Below, piece by piece: positions 8,332-17,406 of a stretch of DNA of 64,000 nt. This DNA is from JAEUHO01 sp046350655. GTDB taxonomy: Bacteria; Planctomycetota; PLA2; JAEUHO01. The stretch lies in assembly GCA_046350655.1 (NCBI GenBank), contig JAXMAB010000011.1, positions 62,001-126,000 on the forward strand. The letters run 5' to 3'. Under the pieces are notes generated by a model. The model searched no databases. It worked only from the letters and a program-made list of their open reading frames with translations, and had not been told where the DNA came from. A program made the position numbers and the translations under genes. Positions within the stretch are counted from its first letter, which is position 1, and the number at the start of each line of letters is the position of its first letter.

Positions 8332-9861
8332 ATGACGCCCCCGGCCCCCGTCGCGACCCAGGCCCCCCGCATCCTCGTCGTGGACGACGAGCCGCAGATC
8401 CGCGACATCCTCGCGGCCACGCTGCGGCGCGACGGCTTCCAGGTGACGAGCCGCGGCGCGCCGAAGGAGGCGCTGCGCGACCTCGAGAGCGGCGCGTTCG
8501 AGCTCCTGGTCACCGACCTCAAGATGCCCGAGATGAGCGGGCTCGAGCTGATCAAGGCGGCGAAGCGCGTCGCGCCCGACATCGGCAGCGTGCTGATCAC
8601 CGCGTTCGCGAGCACCGAGACCGCGGTCTCGGCCCTGCGCAACGGCGCCGACGACTACCTCATGAAGCCGTTCGGCATCGACGACCTGCGGCGCGTCGTC
8701 GAGCGGGTGCTCGCGGAGCGGCGGTCGGAGTCGCATGGACGCGAGGCCCTGTCGGTCGCGCGGGAGGAGAACGAGTCGCTGCGGCGCGAGCACCGCGAGA
8801 CGGCGGCGACGCTGCAGGTCGTGCAGCGAGACCTCAAGCTGTCGCGCCGCGACCTCGAGCGGCGCGTGCGCGACCTCGAGCTCGTGGCCGAGCTGACGCA
8901 CCTCCTCACGGGGCAGGACGTCGAGCGGATCGTCGCGATGACCGCGCAGATCACCGCGCGACGCTTCCACGCGCACGTGACGCGCATCGAGGCCGACGTC
9001 GGCAACGGGATGGTCGAGGCGGAGCACCGCGAGGGCGTCGAGCCCGTGGCCCTGCCGCTGCCGCTCGGCGCGCTGCTCGCCGAGCGCGCGCGGACGGACC
9101 GGTCGGGCGTGACGCGCGACGAGGTGCTCGGCCAGGGGCGGCCGCTCGAGGGCATGGCGGCCGTGCTGCGCGCGGCGGGCGAGCCGGCGGGCAGCGTGGT
9201 GCTGCTGCGGCCGCTGCTGCCGTCGCGCGACGAGCAGGACCTCGCGCTGCTCGGCATGATCGCGAGCGCGCTGACGCCGGCCCTCGAGGCCGAGCGCAAC
9301 CGCCGGCGGGCCGAGGCCAACGCCGTCGAGGTGGCGCTCGGGATGCTCGAGGCCATCGAGAGCCGCGGCGCGGTGCGCCGGGGCCACGCGAGCCGCGTCT
9401 GCGAGCTGGCGACGCGCGCCGCGGACCGCCTCGGGCTCTCGCCGCGCGCGCGCCGCGACGTCGAGACGGCGGCGCGGCTGCACGACATCGGCGAGGTCGG
9501 CGTCCCGGACGAGCTGCTGCTGCGGCCCGGCCCGCTGACGCCGGCCGAGATGGACGTGGTCCGCACGCACGCCGCCGTCGGCGCGCGGCTCCTGGCCCCG
9601 CTCGGCGAGGCGGCCCGCCTCGTGCGGCACCATCACGAGCGCGCGGACGGCACGGGCTACCCCGACGGCCTCGTCGAGGACCAGATCCCGGTCGGGGCGG
9701 CGCTGATCGGCGTCGTCGAGGCCTACGACGCGATGACGCACGCGCGGCCGTACCAGCGCGCGCTCACCCCCACCGAGGCCCGTCGCGAGATCCTGAGGCT
9801 CCGCGGGTCGCAGTTCGTCGCCTGCGCGGTGGACGCGCTCGCCGAGGTGATCCCGGCGTGA
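8332..9861 (+). CDS. Response regulator with GAF-like and HD-GYP c-di-GMP phosphodiesterase domains
   Basis: Predicted 509 residues. Receiver domain at about 12-130 (ILVVDDEPQIRDIL, phospho-acceptor in LLVTDLKMPEMSG, LMKPF). A coiled coil follows at about 135-190, rich in REENESLRREH-type sequence, then a GAF-like sensor region to about 330. The C-terminal HD-GYP domain shows the metal pair in RLHDIGEVGVPDELL, the HHHERADGTGYPDGL signature and VVEAYDAMTHARPYQ. HD-GYP proteins hydrolyse cyclic di-GMP to GMP. The stop overlaps the start of the following GGDEF gene (GTGA), so the opposing enzymes are probably translationally coupled. The partner kinase is not obvious; the REC-kinase at 14.3 kb or the degenerate kinase just upstream are candidates. 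Confidence 0.92.
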   Translation: MTPPAPVATQAPRILVVDDEPQIRDILAATLRRDGFQVTSRGAPKEALRDLESGAFELLVTDLKMPEMSGLELIKAAKRVAPDIGSVLITAFASTETAVSALRNGADDYLMKPFGIDDLRRVVERVLAERRSESHGREALSVAREENESLRREHRETAATLQVVQRDLKLSRRDLERRVRDLELVAELTHLLTGQDVERIVAMTAQITARRFHAHVTRIEADVGNGMVEAEHREGVEPVALPLPLGALLAERARTDRSGVTRDEVLGQGRPLEGMAAVLRAAGEPAGSVVLLRPLLPSRDEQDLALLGMIASALTPALEAERNRRRAEANAVEVALGMLEAIESRGAVRRGHASRVCELATRAADRLGLSPRARRDVETAARLHDIGEVGVPDELLLRPGPLTPAEMDVVRTHAAVGARLLAPLGEAARLVRHHHERADGTGYPDGLVEDQIPVGAALIGVVEAYDAMTHARPYQRALTPTEARREILRLRGSQFVACAVDALAEVIPA

Positions 9862-11237
9862 GGCTCGCGTCGCGCCCGACGCCGTGGCTCGCCATCGGCG
9901 AGGACGTCGCGGACGCGTTGACGGCCAGCCGGCCCGACGCGCCGCCGGAGCGGCACTCCGACGTCCACGCGGCGCTGCTGTCGCTGGTCGAGGACGGCCC
10001 GCGCACCGTCGTCGTGGAGCCGGCGCACCTGCTCCCGCGGCCGCGCGCCGCCCTGCGCGCCCTCTCGCGCGCCGCCGCCCCGCACCCGGTCGTCCTGTGG
10101 ACGGCGGGCCGAGGCGAGCCCCGCGTCGAGCGGGCGGCCACGGCGCTCGGCCTCGCGCGCGCGCGCACGGCGCTCGAGGTCCTGGGACGCGAGGCCCGGC
10201 CCGCCGCGGACCCGCCGCCCGCGCCGGAGGCCCCGCGGCCCGCCAAGCGCAAGCGCGCGCGGAGCGAGGTCGCGTTCGTCGACGGCTGCTTCCGCCGCCT
10301 CGACCGCGCCGACGACCTCTGCCGCTACGTCGTGTCGTCGTTCGCGAAGGTCACGGGCGCGACCCGCATCAGCCTGATGCTCGTGGATCCGTCGCGCAAC
10401 GCCCTGTTCGTGAAGGCGGCCCGCGGGCTCGACGCGGCCCTCGTCGGGCGGCTGCGCACGCCGCTGACCGCGGGCATCGCCGGCCGCGCCACGACCCTCG
10501 GCCGCGCCGTCGCGGGCCGCGCGGCCGCGGGCGGCGCGCGGGGCTACGCCGGCACGGCGTACGTCGTCCTGCCGCTCGGCTCGCCGGCTCGCTGCGAGGG
10601 CGTGGTCGCCCTGACCGACCTCCCCGACGACACGCTCCCGCGCGACCCGGCGCTGCGCCGCTGGCTCCGCATGGCGCGTCGCGCGGGCCGCGCGCTCGCG
10701 GCCTCGCGCCGCATCGAGCAGGCCGAGGTCCTCTCGGCCACCGACGAGCTCACGGGCCTCCCCAACCGTCGCGCGTTCGAGCGAGCGCTCCACCGCGAGC
10801 TCGAGCGCGCGCGGCGCGGCGGCACGCCGCTCGCCGTCGGACTCGTCGACGTGGACCACTTCAAGGCCTTCAACGACCGGTTCGGCCATCCCGTGGGCGA
10901 CCGCGTCCTCGCACAGGTCGCTCGCCGGCTCACGTCGGCCCTGCGCGAGACGGACCTCGTCGCGCGGTGGGGCGGCGAGGAGTTCGCGGTGCTCCTGACG
11001 GGCCTCGCGGACGGCACGCACGCGGAGGCGTTGACGGTGCTCGACCGGGCGCGGGTCGCCGTGGGCGGGCGCCCGCTGGCGCTCGGGCCGGGCCTCCCCT
11101 GCCCGATCGTGACGATCTCGGGCGGCGTGGCGGTCCTGCCGGCCGACGGCAGCGACGGTGCGACGCTCGTCCACAAGGCGGACGCGGCCCTCTACGCCGC
11201 GAAGCGCGCCGGCCGCAACCAGGTCCAGCACGCCTGA
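9858..11237 (+). CDS. GAF-like/GGDEF diguanylate cyclase
   Basis: Predicted 459 residues, GTG start overlapping the previous stop by four bases. The N-terminal ~105 residues form a receiver-like or unrecognised alpha/beta domain. A charged linker (residues ~109-137) contains the dispersed repeat in frame, translated as LGREARPAAD. A GAF-like sensor domain follows (ATRISLMLVDPSRNALFVKAARG). The cyclase domain starts at SATDELTGLPNRRAF, has VDVDHFKAFNDRFGH and the active-site signature RWGGEEFAVLL. An RxxD product-inhibition site (RETD) sits five residues before it. It should make cyclic di-GMP from two GTP and be feedback-inhibited. The pairing with an HD-GYP gene suggests local control of c-di-GMP. 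Confidence 0.93.
   Translation: MRLASRPTPWLAIGEDVADALTASRPDAPPERHSDVHAALLSLVEDGPRTVVVEPAHLLPRPRAALRALSRAAAPHPVVLWTAGRGEPRVERAATALGLARARTALEVLGREARPAADPPPAPEAPRPAKRKRARSEVAFVDGCFRRLDRADDLCRYVVSSFAKVTGATRISLMLVDPSRNALFVKAARGLDAALVGRLRTPLTAGIAGRATTLGRAVAGRAAAGGARGYAGTAYVVLPLGSPARCEGVVALTDLPDDTLPRDPALRRWLRMARRAGRALAASRRIEQAEVLSATDELTGLPNRRAFERALHRELERARRGGTPLAVGLVDVDHFKAFNDRFGHPVGDRVLAQVARRLTSALRETDLVARWGGEEFAVLLTGLADGTHAEALTVLDRARVAVGGRPLALGPGLPCPIVTISGGVAVLPADGSDGATLVHKADAALYAAKRAGRNQVQHA
10182..10197 (+). repeat. Dispersed palindromic repeat inserted in frame in the diguanylate cyclase gene
   Basis: GGGACGCGAGGCCCGG lies inside the GGDEF gene and is read in frame as part of LGREARPAAD. It falls in the linker between the N-terminal domain and the GAF-like domain, where extra residues would be tolerated. 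Confidence 0.7.
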
Positions 11238-11264
11238 GGGTAGGCGCGCTCGACGGTCTTCGAC

Positions 11265-11510
11265 CTACCGCTCGTGCAACTCGTCGCGAGACTCCCGAGC
11301 GCTCTTGCCCCGCCCGGCGTCCGAGCGCGCCGAGAGCGCGAGCAGCGCGTCGGCGACCTCGTTCGGATCCCGTGAACCGTCGCGGACGAACGCCTCGAGG
11401 AGCTGACCGACGACGTCGTCCAGCGACTTGCCGATCGCACGAGCGCGGACACGCACGCGGTGCAGGAGGTCCGCATCGAGGGCGAGCGAGAGTTGGGTCG
11501 GGCGTTCCAC
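11265..11510 (-). CDS. Small ribbon-helix-helix-like DNA-binding protein
   Basis: Predicted 81 residues. The N-terminal half (TQLSLALDADLLHRVRVRARAIGKSLDDVVGQ and beyond) matches the ribbon-helix-helix plan: a short beta strand followed by two helices with a turn at the GKSLDD position. The C-terminal half is charged and probably flexible. Such proteins are usually antitoxins or small repressors. No toxin-like gene is adjacent: downstream is the convergent cyclase gene and upstream is the end of the anti-sigma/HEAT gene, 63 bases away. It is probably a free-standing regulator. Confidence 0.6.
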   Translation of the reverse strand: MERPTQLSLALDADLLHRVRVRARAIGKSLDDVVGQLLEAFVRDGSRDPNEVADALLALSARSDAGRGKSARESRDELHER

Positions 11511-11573
11511 GGGGCCAGCGTACCCGGCGCTCCGGCGCCACCGTCCTCGCGGGCTCGGCCGAATGCGCCGGCA

Positions 11574-13061
11574 TCACTCCTTGGAGGTCGACGACGATCC
11601 CGGCGGAGCTTGCCGGCGCTCCCAGGCTTCGAGGATCGCCGCGGCACGGCGGCTCGTGGCCGGATCCGATGACGCCCGGATGGCGATCGCGGCGTCGACG
11701 GCCGCGCGGCTCATGTCCCGCTCGAGCACCTCGAGCGCGAGGGTGAATCGGTAGGGGTCGCCGGAGCGTGCGTCCCAGGTCGCGAGCCCCGCGGCGACCC
11801 GCTCCCGAGCGTAGCCCTCCGGGCTCGACCGCCAGCGCGCCCTCAGGGCCAAGCGGAGGTCGATCCAGTCCCCCGCCGCGGCACAATCCGTGAGGAGATC
11901 GTCGCTCTCCCGGGTCGTGTCCGCCAACGCGCGGGCGATCAACACGGAGCGATCGAACGGGAGTCGAGCCCGCAGCAGTCGGAGTGCGTGGCTCAAGCCG
12001 AGCCGGATCGGGGTCTCGCGCCCCGCGATCCGCCGATGGGCAAGGACCAGCGCCCGCGGTCCGAGCCCCATCGCGGTCGCGACGAATCCCTCGGCACCGA
12101 AGTCCCGCACGGCCGAGAAGTGCTCGGCGACACGCTCTGGCTCGCCGGCGCGAACGAGCAGGACGGCCGCGGCCGCCCGCACGGCAAGGGACCGATCCCC
12201 GCGAAGCACCTGCCACATCACCTCGGTCGGACGGTACCTCGGGTGGAAGCCGAGGGCCACGATCGCGAGTTCCCGGACTTCCGCGCTGCCGTCCTGGACG
12301 TACGGCTCGATCACCTCGGGCGCGACCGTCTGGCCTGCGGTGACGAGAGTGCTCGGGAGCGCGCCGAGCACGCTCACGAGCGTGGCGGTCCGCCCCTGGG
12401 CGAGCGCTGCGGCGACCGACTCGGTGGGCTCGCGCCCGGAAGCGACCTCGATCGGCGGATCGAGATGCGGGCGCGCATCCGACAGCAGCGTCGACGTGAC
12501 CTCTGCGTCCAGCGGGCGCTGTCCGAGTGCGAGGATCATGAACGCAACCTGTCGGTCGCTCGGCACCGGACTCCGGAGCGCCGCCCGACACGCGGCTTCG
12601 AGTCGCGCGTCCGAGCCCACCCGTGTCAGGTCCATCGTGCCGTCCGGCTTCGCGATCTGATCCAGGAGGCGCCGCGCGATCGATGGCTCGTCCGCCCGCA
12701 TCGGTGCGTGGCTCCGACCGGTCATCCGCAGGAACTGCGTCGCGCCGACTCCGATCACGAGACCGATGCCGACCATCCACTGGATGCGCCGGCGACTCCG
12801 ATGGCGCCGCAGACGCTCCGTCACGCGCGCAAGGAGGACGTCCGGCGGCGTGCCGGTGGGTGCGGCCGCGCGCTCCGTGACGTCGGGCCGCGACGCTTCG
12901 ATCAAGGTGCGCAAGTGGAGCAGCCCGCGGACACGAGCCTCGCACTCGGGGCAGACCGAGCGATGCGCGGACCAGAATCCCGGATCCTCGATGAAGCGTC
13001 CGTCGAGGAGCGCATCTCCGAGGCGCCGGCACCAATCGTCGCGGCGTTCACCGGGCGGCAT
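11574..13061 (-). CDS. Membrane anti-sigma factor fused to HEAT-like repeats
   Basis: Predicted 495 residues. The ATG at 13061 overlaps the 3' end of the ECF sigma gene by 14 bases, so the two are co-translated. Residues 30-42 contain H33-x3-C37-x2-C40 (SAHRSVCPEC), the zinc-binding signature of ZAS anti-sigma factors. One hydrophobic segment spans about 95-111 (WMVGIGLVIGVGATQFL). Beyond it, on the far side of the membrane, is a long helical region with HEAT-like units such as GSAEVRELAIVALG and RSLAVRAAAAVLLVRAGEPE. ZAS domains hold the partner sigma factor inactive until a signal is sensed. The outer helical repeats may be the sensing part; that is inference. Confidence 0.75.
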   Translation of the reverse strand: MPPGERRDDWCRRLGDALLDGRFIEDPGFWSAHRSVCPECEARVRGLLHLRTLIEASRPDVTERAAAPTGTPPDVLLARVTERLRRHRSRRRIQWMVGIGLVIGVGATQFLRMTGRSHAPMRADEPSIARRLLDQIAKPDGTMDLTRVGSDARLEAACRAALRSPVPSDRQVAFMILALGQRPLDAEVTSTLLSDARPHLDPPIEVASGREPTESVAAALAQGRTATLVSVLGALPSTLVTAGQTVAPEVIEPYVQDGSAEVRELAIVALGFHPRYRPTEVMWQVLRGDRSLAVRAAAAVLLVRAGEPERVAEHFSAVRDFGAEGFVATAMGLGPRALVLAHRRIAGRETPIRLGLSHALRLLRARLPFDRSVLIARALADTTRESDDLLTDCAAAGDWIDLRLALRARWRSSPEGYARERVAAGLATWDARSGDPYRFTLALEVLERDMSRAAVDAAIAIRASSDPATSRRAAAILEAWERRQAPPGSSSTSKE

Positions 13062-13674
13062 GTGACTGCCTCCGGTTCGCGCCCACGAGCGCGGTGAGAC
13101 GAGCACCATCGGTGCTGGACGCGAGCCGGCGAAGCGCCCGCAGCACGCGCTGGCGGACCGCGGCAGGGGACGCGCTCAGGACGACCGCGACCTCGGGGCC
13201 CGAGAGCCCGAAAAGATACCGCAGCGTGAGGACCTCACGATCCGGCGCCGGCAGCCGTGCGAGCGCACCGTGGACGGCCGACTCGACCTCGGCTCGCCCG
13301 TCGTCCGGGACCTGCGCCGTCGGGCGGCTCCCCGCCAATCGACGGACCCGGTCCCACAACCCCGCGAAGCGACCGCGCTGGGTGAGACAGACTCGGGTGC
13401 AGATGCTCGCCAGCCAGCTGTAGGGCGGCATCTCGGGGTCGTAGGTCGCTGCGTACTTGAACGCCTGGAACCAGGTCTGACCGAGCGCGTCGTCCGGGTC
13501 CATGGGGCCGCGCAGGAGCGACGCGGTCGCCCGCCGGAGCGGGCCGCCGTAGCGCGCCATAGCCTCTTCCCAGGCTCGGGGCTCCTGCGCGCGAAGGGCG
13601 ACCCGGAACTCGGACTCGGAGCGCCACGTCGGCGCCGAACCGGAACTGTCAGCGTCGGCGCCGGGGGAGGCCAT
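13048..13674 (-). CDS. ECF-type (extracytoplasmic function) RNA polymerase sigma factor
   Basis: Predicted 208 residues from ATG at 13674 (no strong ribosome site, so the start is tentative). Sigma region 2 is visible at about 35-100: MDPDDALGQTWFQAFK and PYSWLASICTRVCLTQR, which carry the -10 binding and melting helices. Region 4 lies at about 135-190: LPAPDREVLTLRYLFGLSGP and SPAAVRQRVLRALRRL, the -35 binding helix-turn-helix. There is no region 1 or 3, which defines the ECF class. It overlaps the gene for its probable anti-sigma factor. A small inverted repeat (ACCGT-TCG-ACGGT, 13733-13745) lies upstream and could be a regulatory site. Confidence 0.85.
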   Translation of the reverse strand: MASPGADADSSGSAPTWRSESEFRVALRAQEPRAWEEAMARYGGPLRRATASLLRGPMDPDDALGQTWFQAFKYAATYDPEMPPYSWLASICTRVCLTQRGRFAGLWDRVRRLAGSRPTAQVPDDGRAEVESAVHGALARLPAPDREVLTLRYLFGLSGPEVAVVLSASPAAVRQRVLRALRRLASSTDGARLTALVGANRRQSHAAR

Positions 13675-14340
13675 GTGCGGTACGGCGTAGATAGCAGAGA
13701 TCGCCTCCGCGCGTGACACGGCGTTGGCGTCCACCGTTCGACGGTCACACCTGCAGGGCAAGTCCGCTATCTCATCCCGCACGCGGATCGGCTCGGCGTG
13801 CTCTGGAGGTTGGCCGCTCGATGCCTGCGAGGAAATCCCCGGCGCGCTCGTGACGCCGGGATCGGGCACGGTGGGGCTCGGCGCGCATGGACGCCGGGGG
13901 GATTCGGTTCGGTCCGATCGGGCCCGTCGGCGGGGACGTCGGGGGGGGGCGTGGGATCGCGGGCCGTGGGGCAGTTGCCGCTGCCCCCCCCGGCGCCGGA
14001 AGGCGGGGAGCAAGGCTCGAGCAGCCGTCGGCCCACGATCGCTTCAAGTCCACGCTGCCACGCCGGGCTCCGGGGCCCGTCCGAATCTGCCGCCGGCCTT
14101 CGACCGTCACCGAGCAGGGGACGAACCCTCGCCGCGGCGGCGTGGCCGCGATCGGCCTCGCCCGACGCCCCTTCTCCTTCCTGCGGTCGGCCCCGCTCGC
14201 GGTCGACGAGTCCCAGTTTCCTCGCCCCCCGGTTCTCGGCGTTCGGGTGGTGTTCGCCGCGCGGGGAGGACGGGGCTCAGGTGAATCCGCGCGACGGTCG
14301 ATAGGGCCCGCGTCCATACCGGACGACGTCCGGGGGCGCG
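13675..14340. other. 666-bp non-coding stretch between divergent sigma-factor and kinase genes
   Basis: No convincing gene: open frames here are compositionally biased shadows rich in Arg, Pro and Ala. Visible structure includes an inverted repeat ACCGT-TCG-ACGGT at 13733-13745, a run of nine G at 13941-13949 and a hairpin GGGGCAG-TTGCCG-CTGCCCC at 13968-13987. It should contain the promoters of the ECF gene (minus) and the REC-kinase gene (plus), but I cannot place -10/-35 or -12/-24 boxes with confidence. Confidence 0.5.
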
Positions 14341-15501
14341 ATGACCGACACCACCCACGTACCCACCCCCACCCGGTCCGCCGACCGGCCGACCGACGCT
14401 CCGGCCGGCACGGCCCACGTCCTCGTCGTGGACGACCAGGCCATCGTGCGGGAGTTCCTCGCCGAGGTGCTGCGGATGCAGGGGCACCGCGTCACGGTCG
14501 CGACGGACGGCCTCGCCGCCCTCGAGATCGCGCGGACCGACCCGCCGCAGGTCCTCCTGACGGACCTCAAGATGAGCGGCATGGACGGGCAGGGCCTCGT
14601 GCGGAGGATCCGCGAGGCGTTCCCCGCCATCGTCCCCGTCGTCATCACCGGCTTCGGCACCGTGCAGCACGCGGTGGACCTCATGCGCGAGGGCGCGTTC
14701 GACGTGCTGACGAAGCCGTGCCCCGCCAGCGAGATCGTCTCGACCGTCGGCAAGGCCCTCGAGCACCAGCGCGCGCTCCAGAGCAACGCCGACCTGCGCG
14801 AACGGCTGCGGGTGCACGAGAAGCTCGCCATGATCGGCAAGCTGGCCGCCGGCGTCGCCCACGAGCTCAACAACCCGCTCGACGCGACGCTCCGCTGCGT
14901 CCGCATGGCCATGGACCGCACGCAGGCCGACCCGGAGGCGAAGGAGGTCCTCGACCTCGCGCACGCCGGCCTGCTCCGCATGGCCGACATCGTCAAGTCG
15001 CTCCTCACGTTCTCGCGCCACGCCGCGATCGAGCAGAAGCAGGAGCCGCTCGACCACGTCACCGAGGAGGCCGCCGTCGGCGTCACCATGGCGCTCGGCG
15101 ACGAGGCGCCGCGCATCACGCGCGCCATCGAGCCCGACGTCCGCTTCACCCCGGTCCCGCGCGGGCTCCACCAGGTCCTCACCAACGTCGTCCGCAACGC
15201 CGCCGACGCCACGGGCCGCACGGGCCACGTCGAGGTCCGCGCCGCGCGCGACGGCGACCATCTCCGCCTCGAGGTCCGCGACGACGGCCCCGGCATGGCG
15301 CCGGCGGTGCTGCAGCGCATCTTCGAGCCGTTCTTCACGACGAAGCCGCCGGGCAAGGGCACGGGCCTCGGCCTGCCCATCTCCGCCCGCATCGTCGAGA
15401 AGTTCGGCGGCTCCATCACCGTCGAGTGCCCGCCCGCCGGCGGCACCGTCGTCCGCATCACCCTCCCCTTCACGGCCGGCGCGGCCTCCGCGGGAGCCTG
15501 A
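14341..15501 (+). CDS. Histidine kinase with N-terminal receiver domain
   Basis: Predicted 386 residues with no membrane segment, so cytoplasmic. The receiver spans about 25-145 (VLVVDDQAIVREFL, phospho-acceptor in VLLTDLKMSGMDG, TKPCP). The dimerisation/phosphoacceptor helix reads IGKLAAGVAHELNNPLDATL. The ATPase domain has the N-box NVVRNAADATGR, G1 EVRDDGPGMAP, FEPFFTTKPPGKGTGLGLP and the final GGTVVRITLPF. The architecture (REC before the kinase core) suggests it receives phosphate or a signal from another protein. It then phosphorylates the sigma-54 regulator encoded three bases downstream, with which it forms an operon. Confidence 0.93.
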   Translation: MTDTTHVPTPTRSADRPTDAPAGTAHVLVVDDQAIVREFLAEVLRMQGHRVTVATDGLAALEIARTDPPQVLLTDLKMSGMDGQGLVRRIREAFPAIVPVVITGFGTVQHAVDLMREGAFDVLTKPCPASEIVSTVGKALEHQRALQSNADLRERLRVHEKLAMIGKLAAGVAHELNNPLDATLRCVRMAMDRTQADPEAKEVLDLAHAGLLRMADIVKSLLTFSRHAAIEQKQEPLDHVTEEAAVGVTMALGDEAPRITRAIEPDVRFTPVPRGLHQVLTNVVRNAADATGRTGHVEVRAARDGDHLRLEVRDDGPGMAPAVLQRIFEPFFTTKPPGKGTGLGLPISARIVEKFGGSITVECPPAGGTVVRITLPFTAGAASAGA

Positions 15502-15504
15502 CCC

Positions 15505-16887
<1,383 letters not shown>

Positions 16888-16924
16888 CGCGCGCGCGCCG
16901 GCCTGCGCGGCGCCGCATCGGATC

Positions 16925-17241
16925 GCGGTCGTGCTCCGGGGACGCGAGGCCCGCTCGCCCGCGACTCGACGTGAGGCGCGCGCACGTACGCGTTCCGCGG
17001 GCGCGGACGCACCGCGACGCGGTCGTGCTCGCGGGGCGCGAGGCCCGCTCGCCCGCGATCCGACGTCGAGCCCGCGAGCGCACGTACGAGGCCCGCGCGC
17101 GCGCACGCGTCCGGAACCGGTCGTGCTCCCGCGACGCGAGGCCCGGTCGGCCGCGCACCGTGCGCGCGGCCGCGCGCGCGCCGCGACGCTTCCGTCGCAC
17201 GCGCCCGGGCCAAACGGCGCGCACCGGGCCTCGCGGTCCCC
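16925..17241 (+). repeat. Tandem array of ~95-bp units carrying the dispersed repeat core
   Basis: Three units each begin with GGTCGTGCTC, at 16927, 17021 and 17119 (spacing 94 and 98 bases). Each continues into a GCGAGGCCCG core (16938-16953, 17033-17047, 17131-17146), and units 1 and 2 add TCGCCCGCGA. An inverted core, CCGGGCCTCGCGGTCCCC, closes the array at 17224-17241. The whole non-coding interval is 16888-17406, following the regulator gene and preceding the phosphatase gene. Confidence 0.85.
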
Positions 17242-17406
17242 GTGGGTGACCGCTCGAAGGCAAGGCGGGATGAAGGTGGATGGACGGCGCATTCACGCGT
17301 GAGACGCCGCGCGCCGATTCTCCGAGACATGCTCCACTCGGACCTCCGCTCCTACCGATGAGGGCCGCGGGGCGATCGCCGCGACGCCGCCCCGGAGGTG
17401 ACGTAC

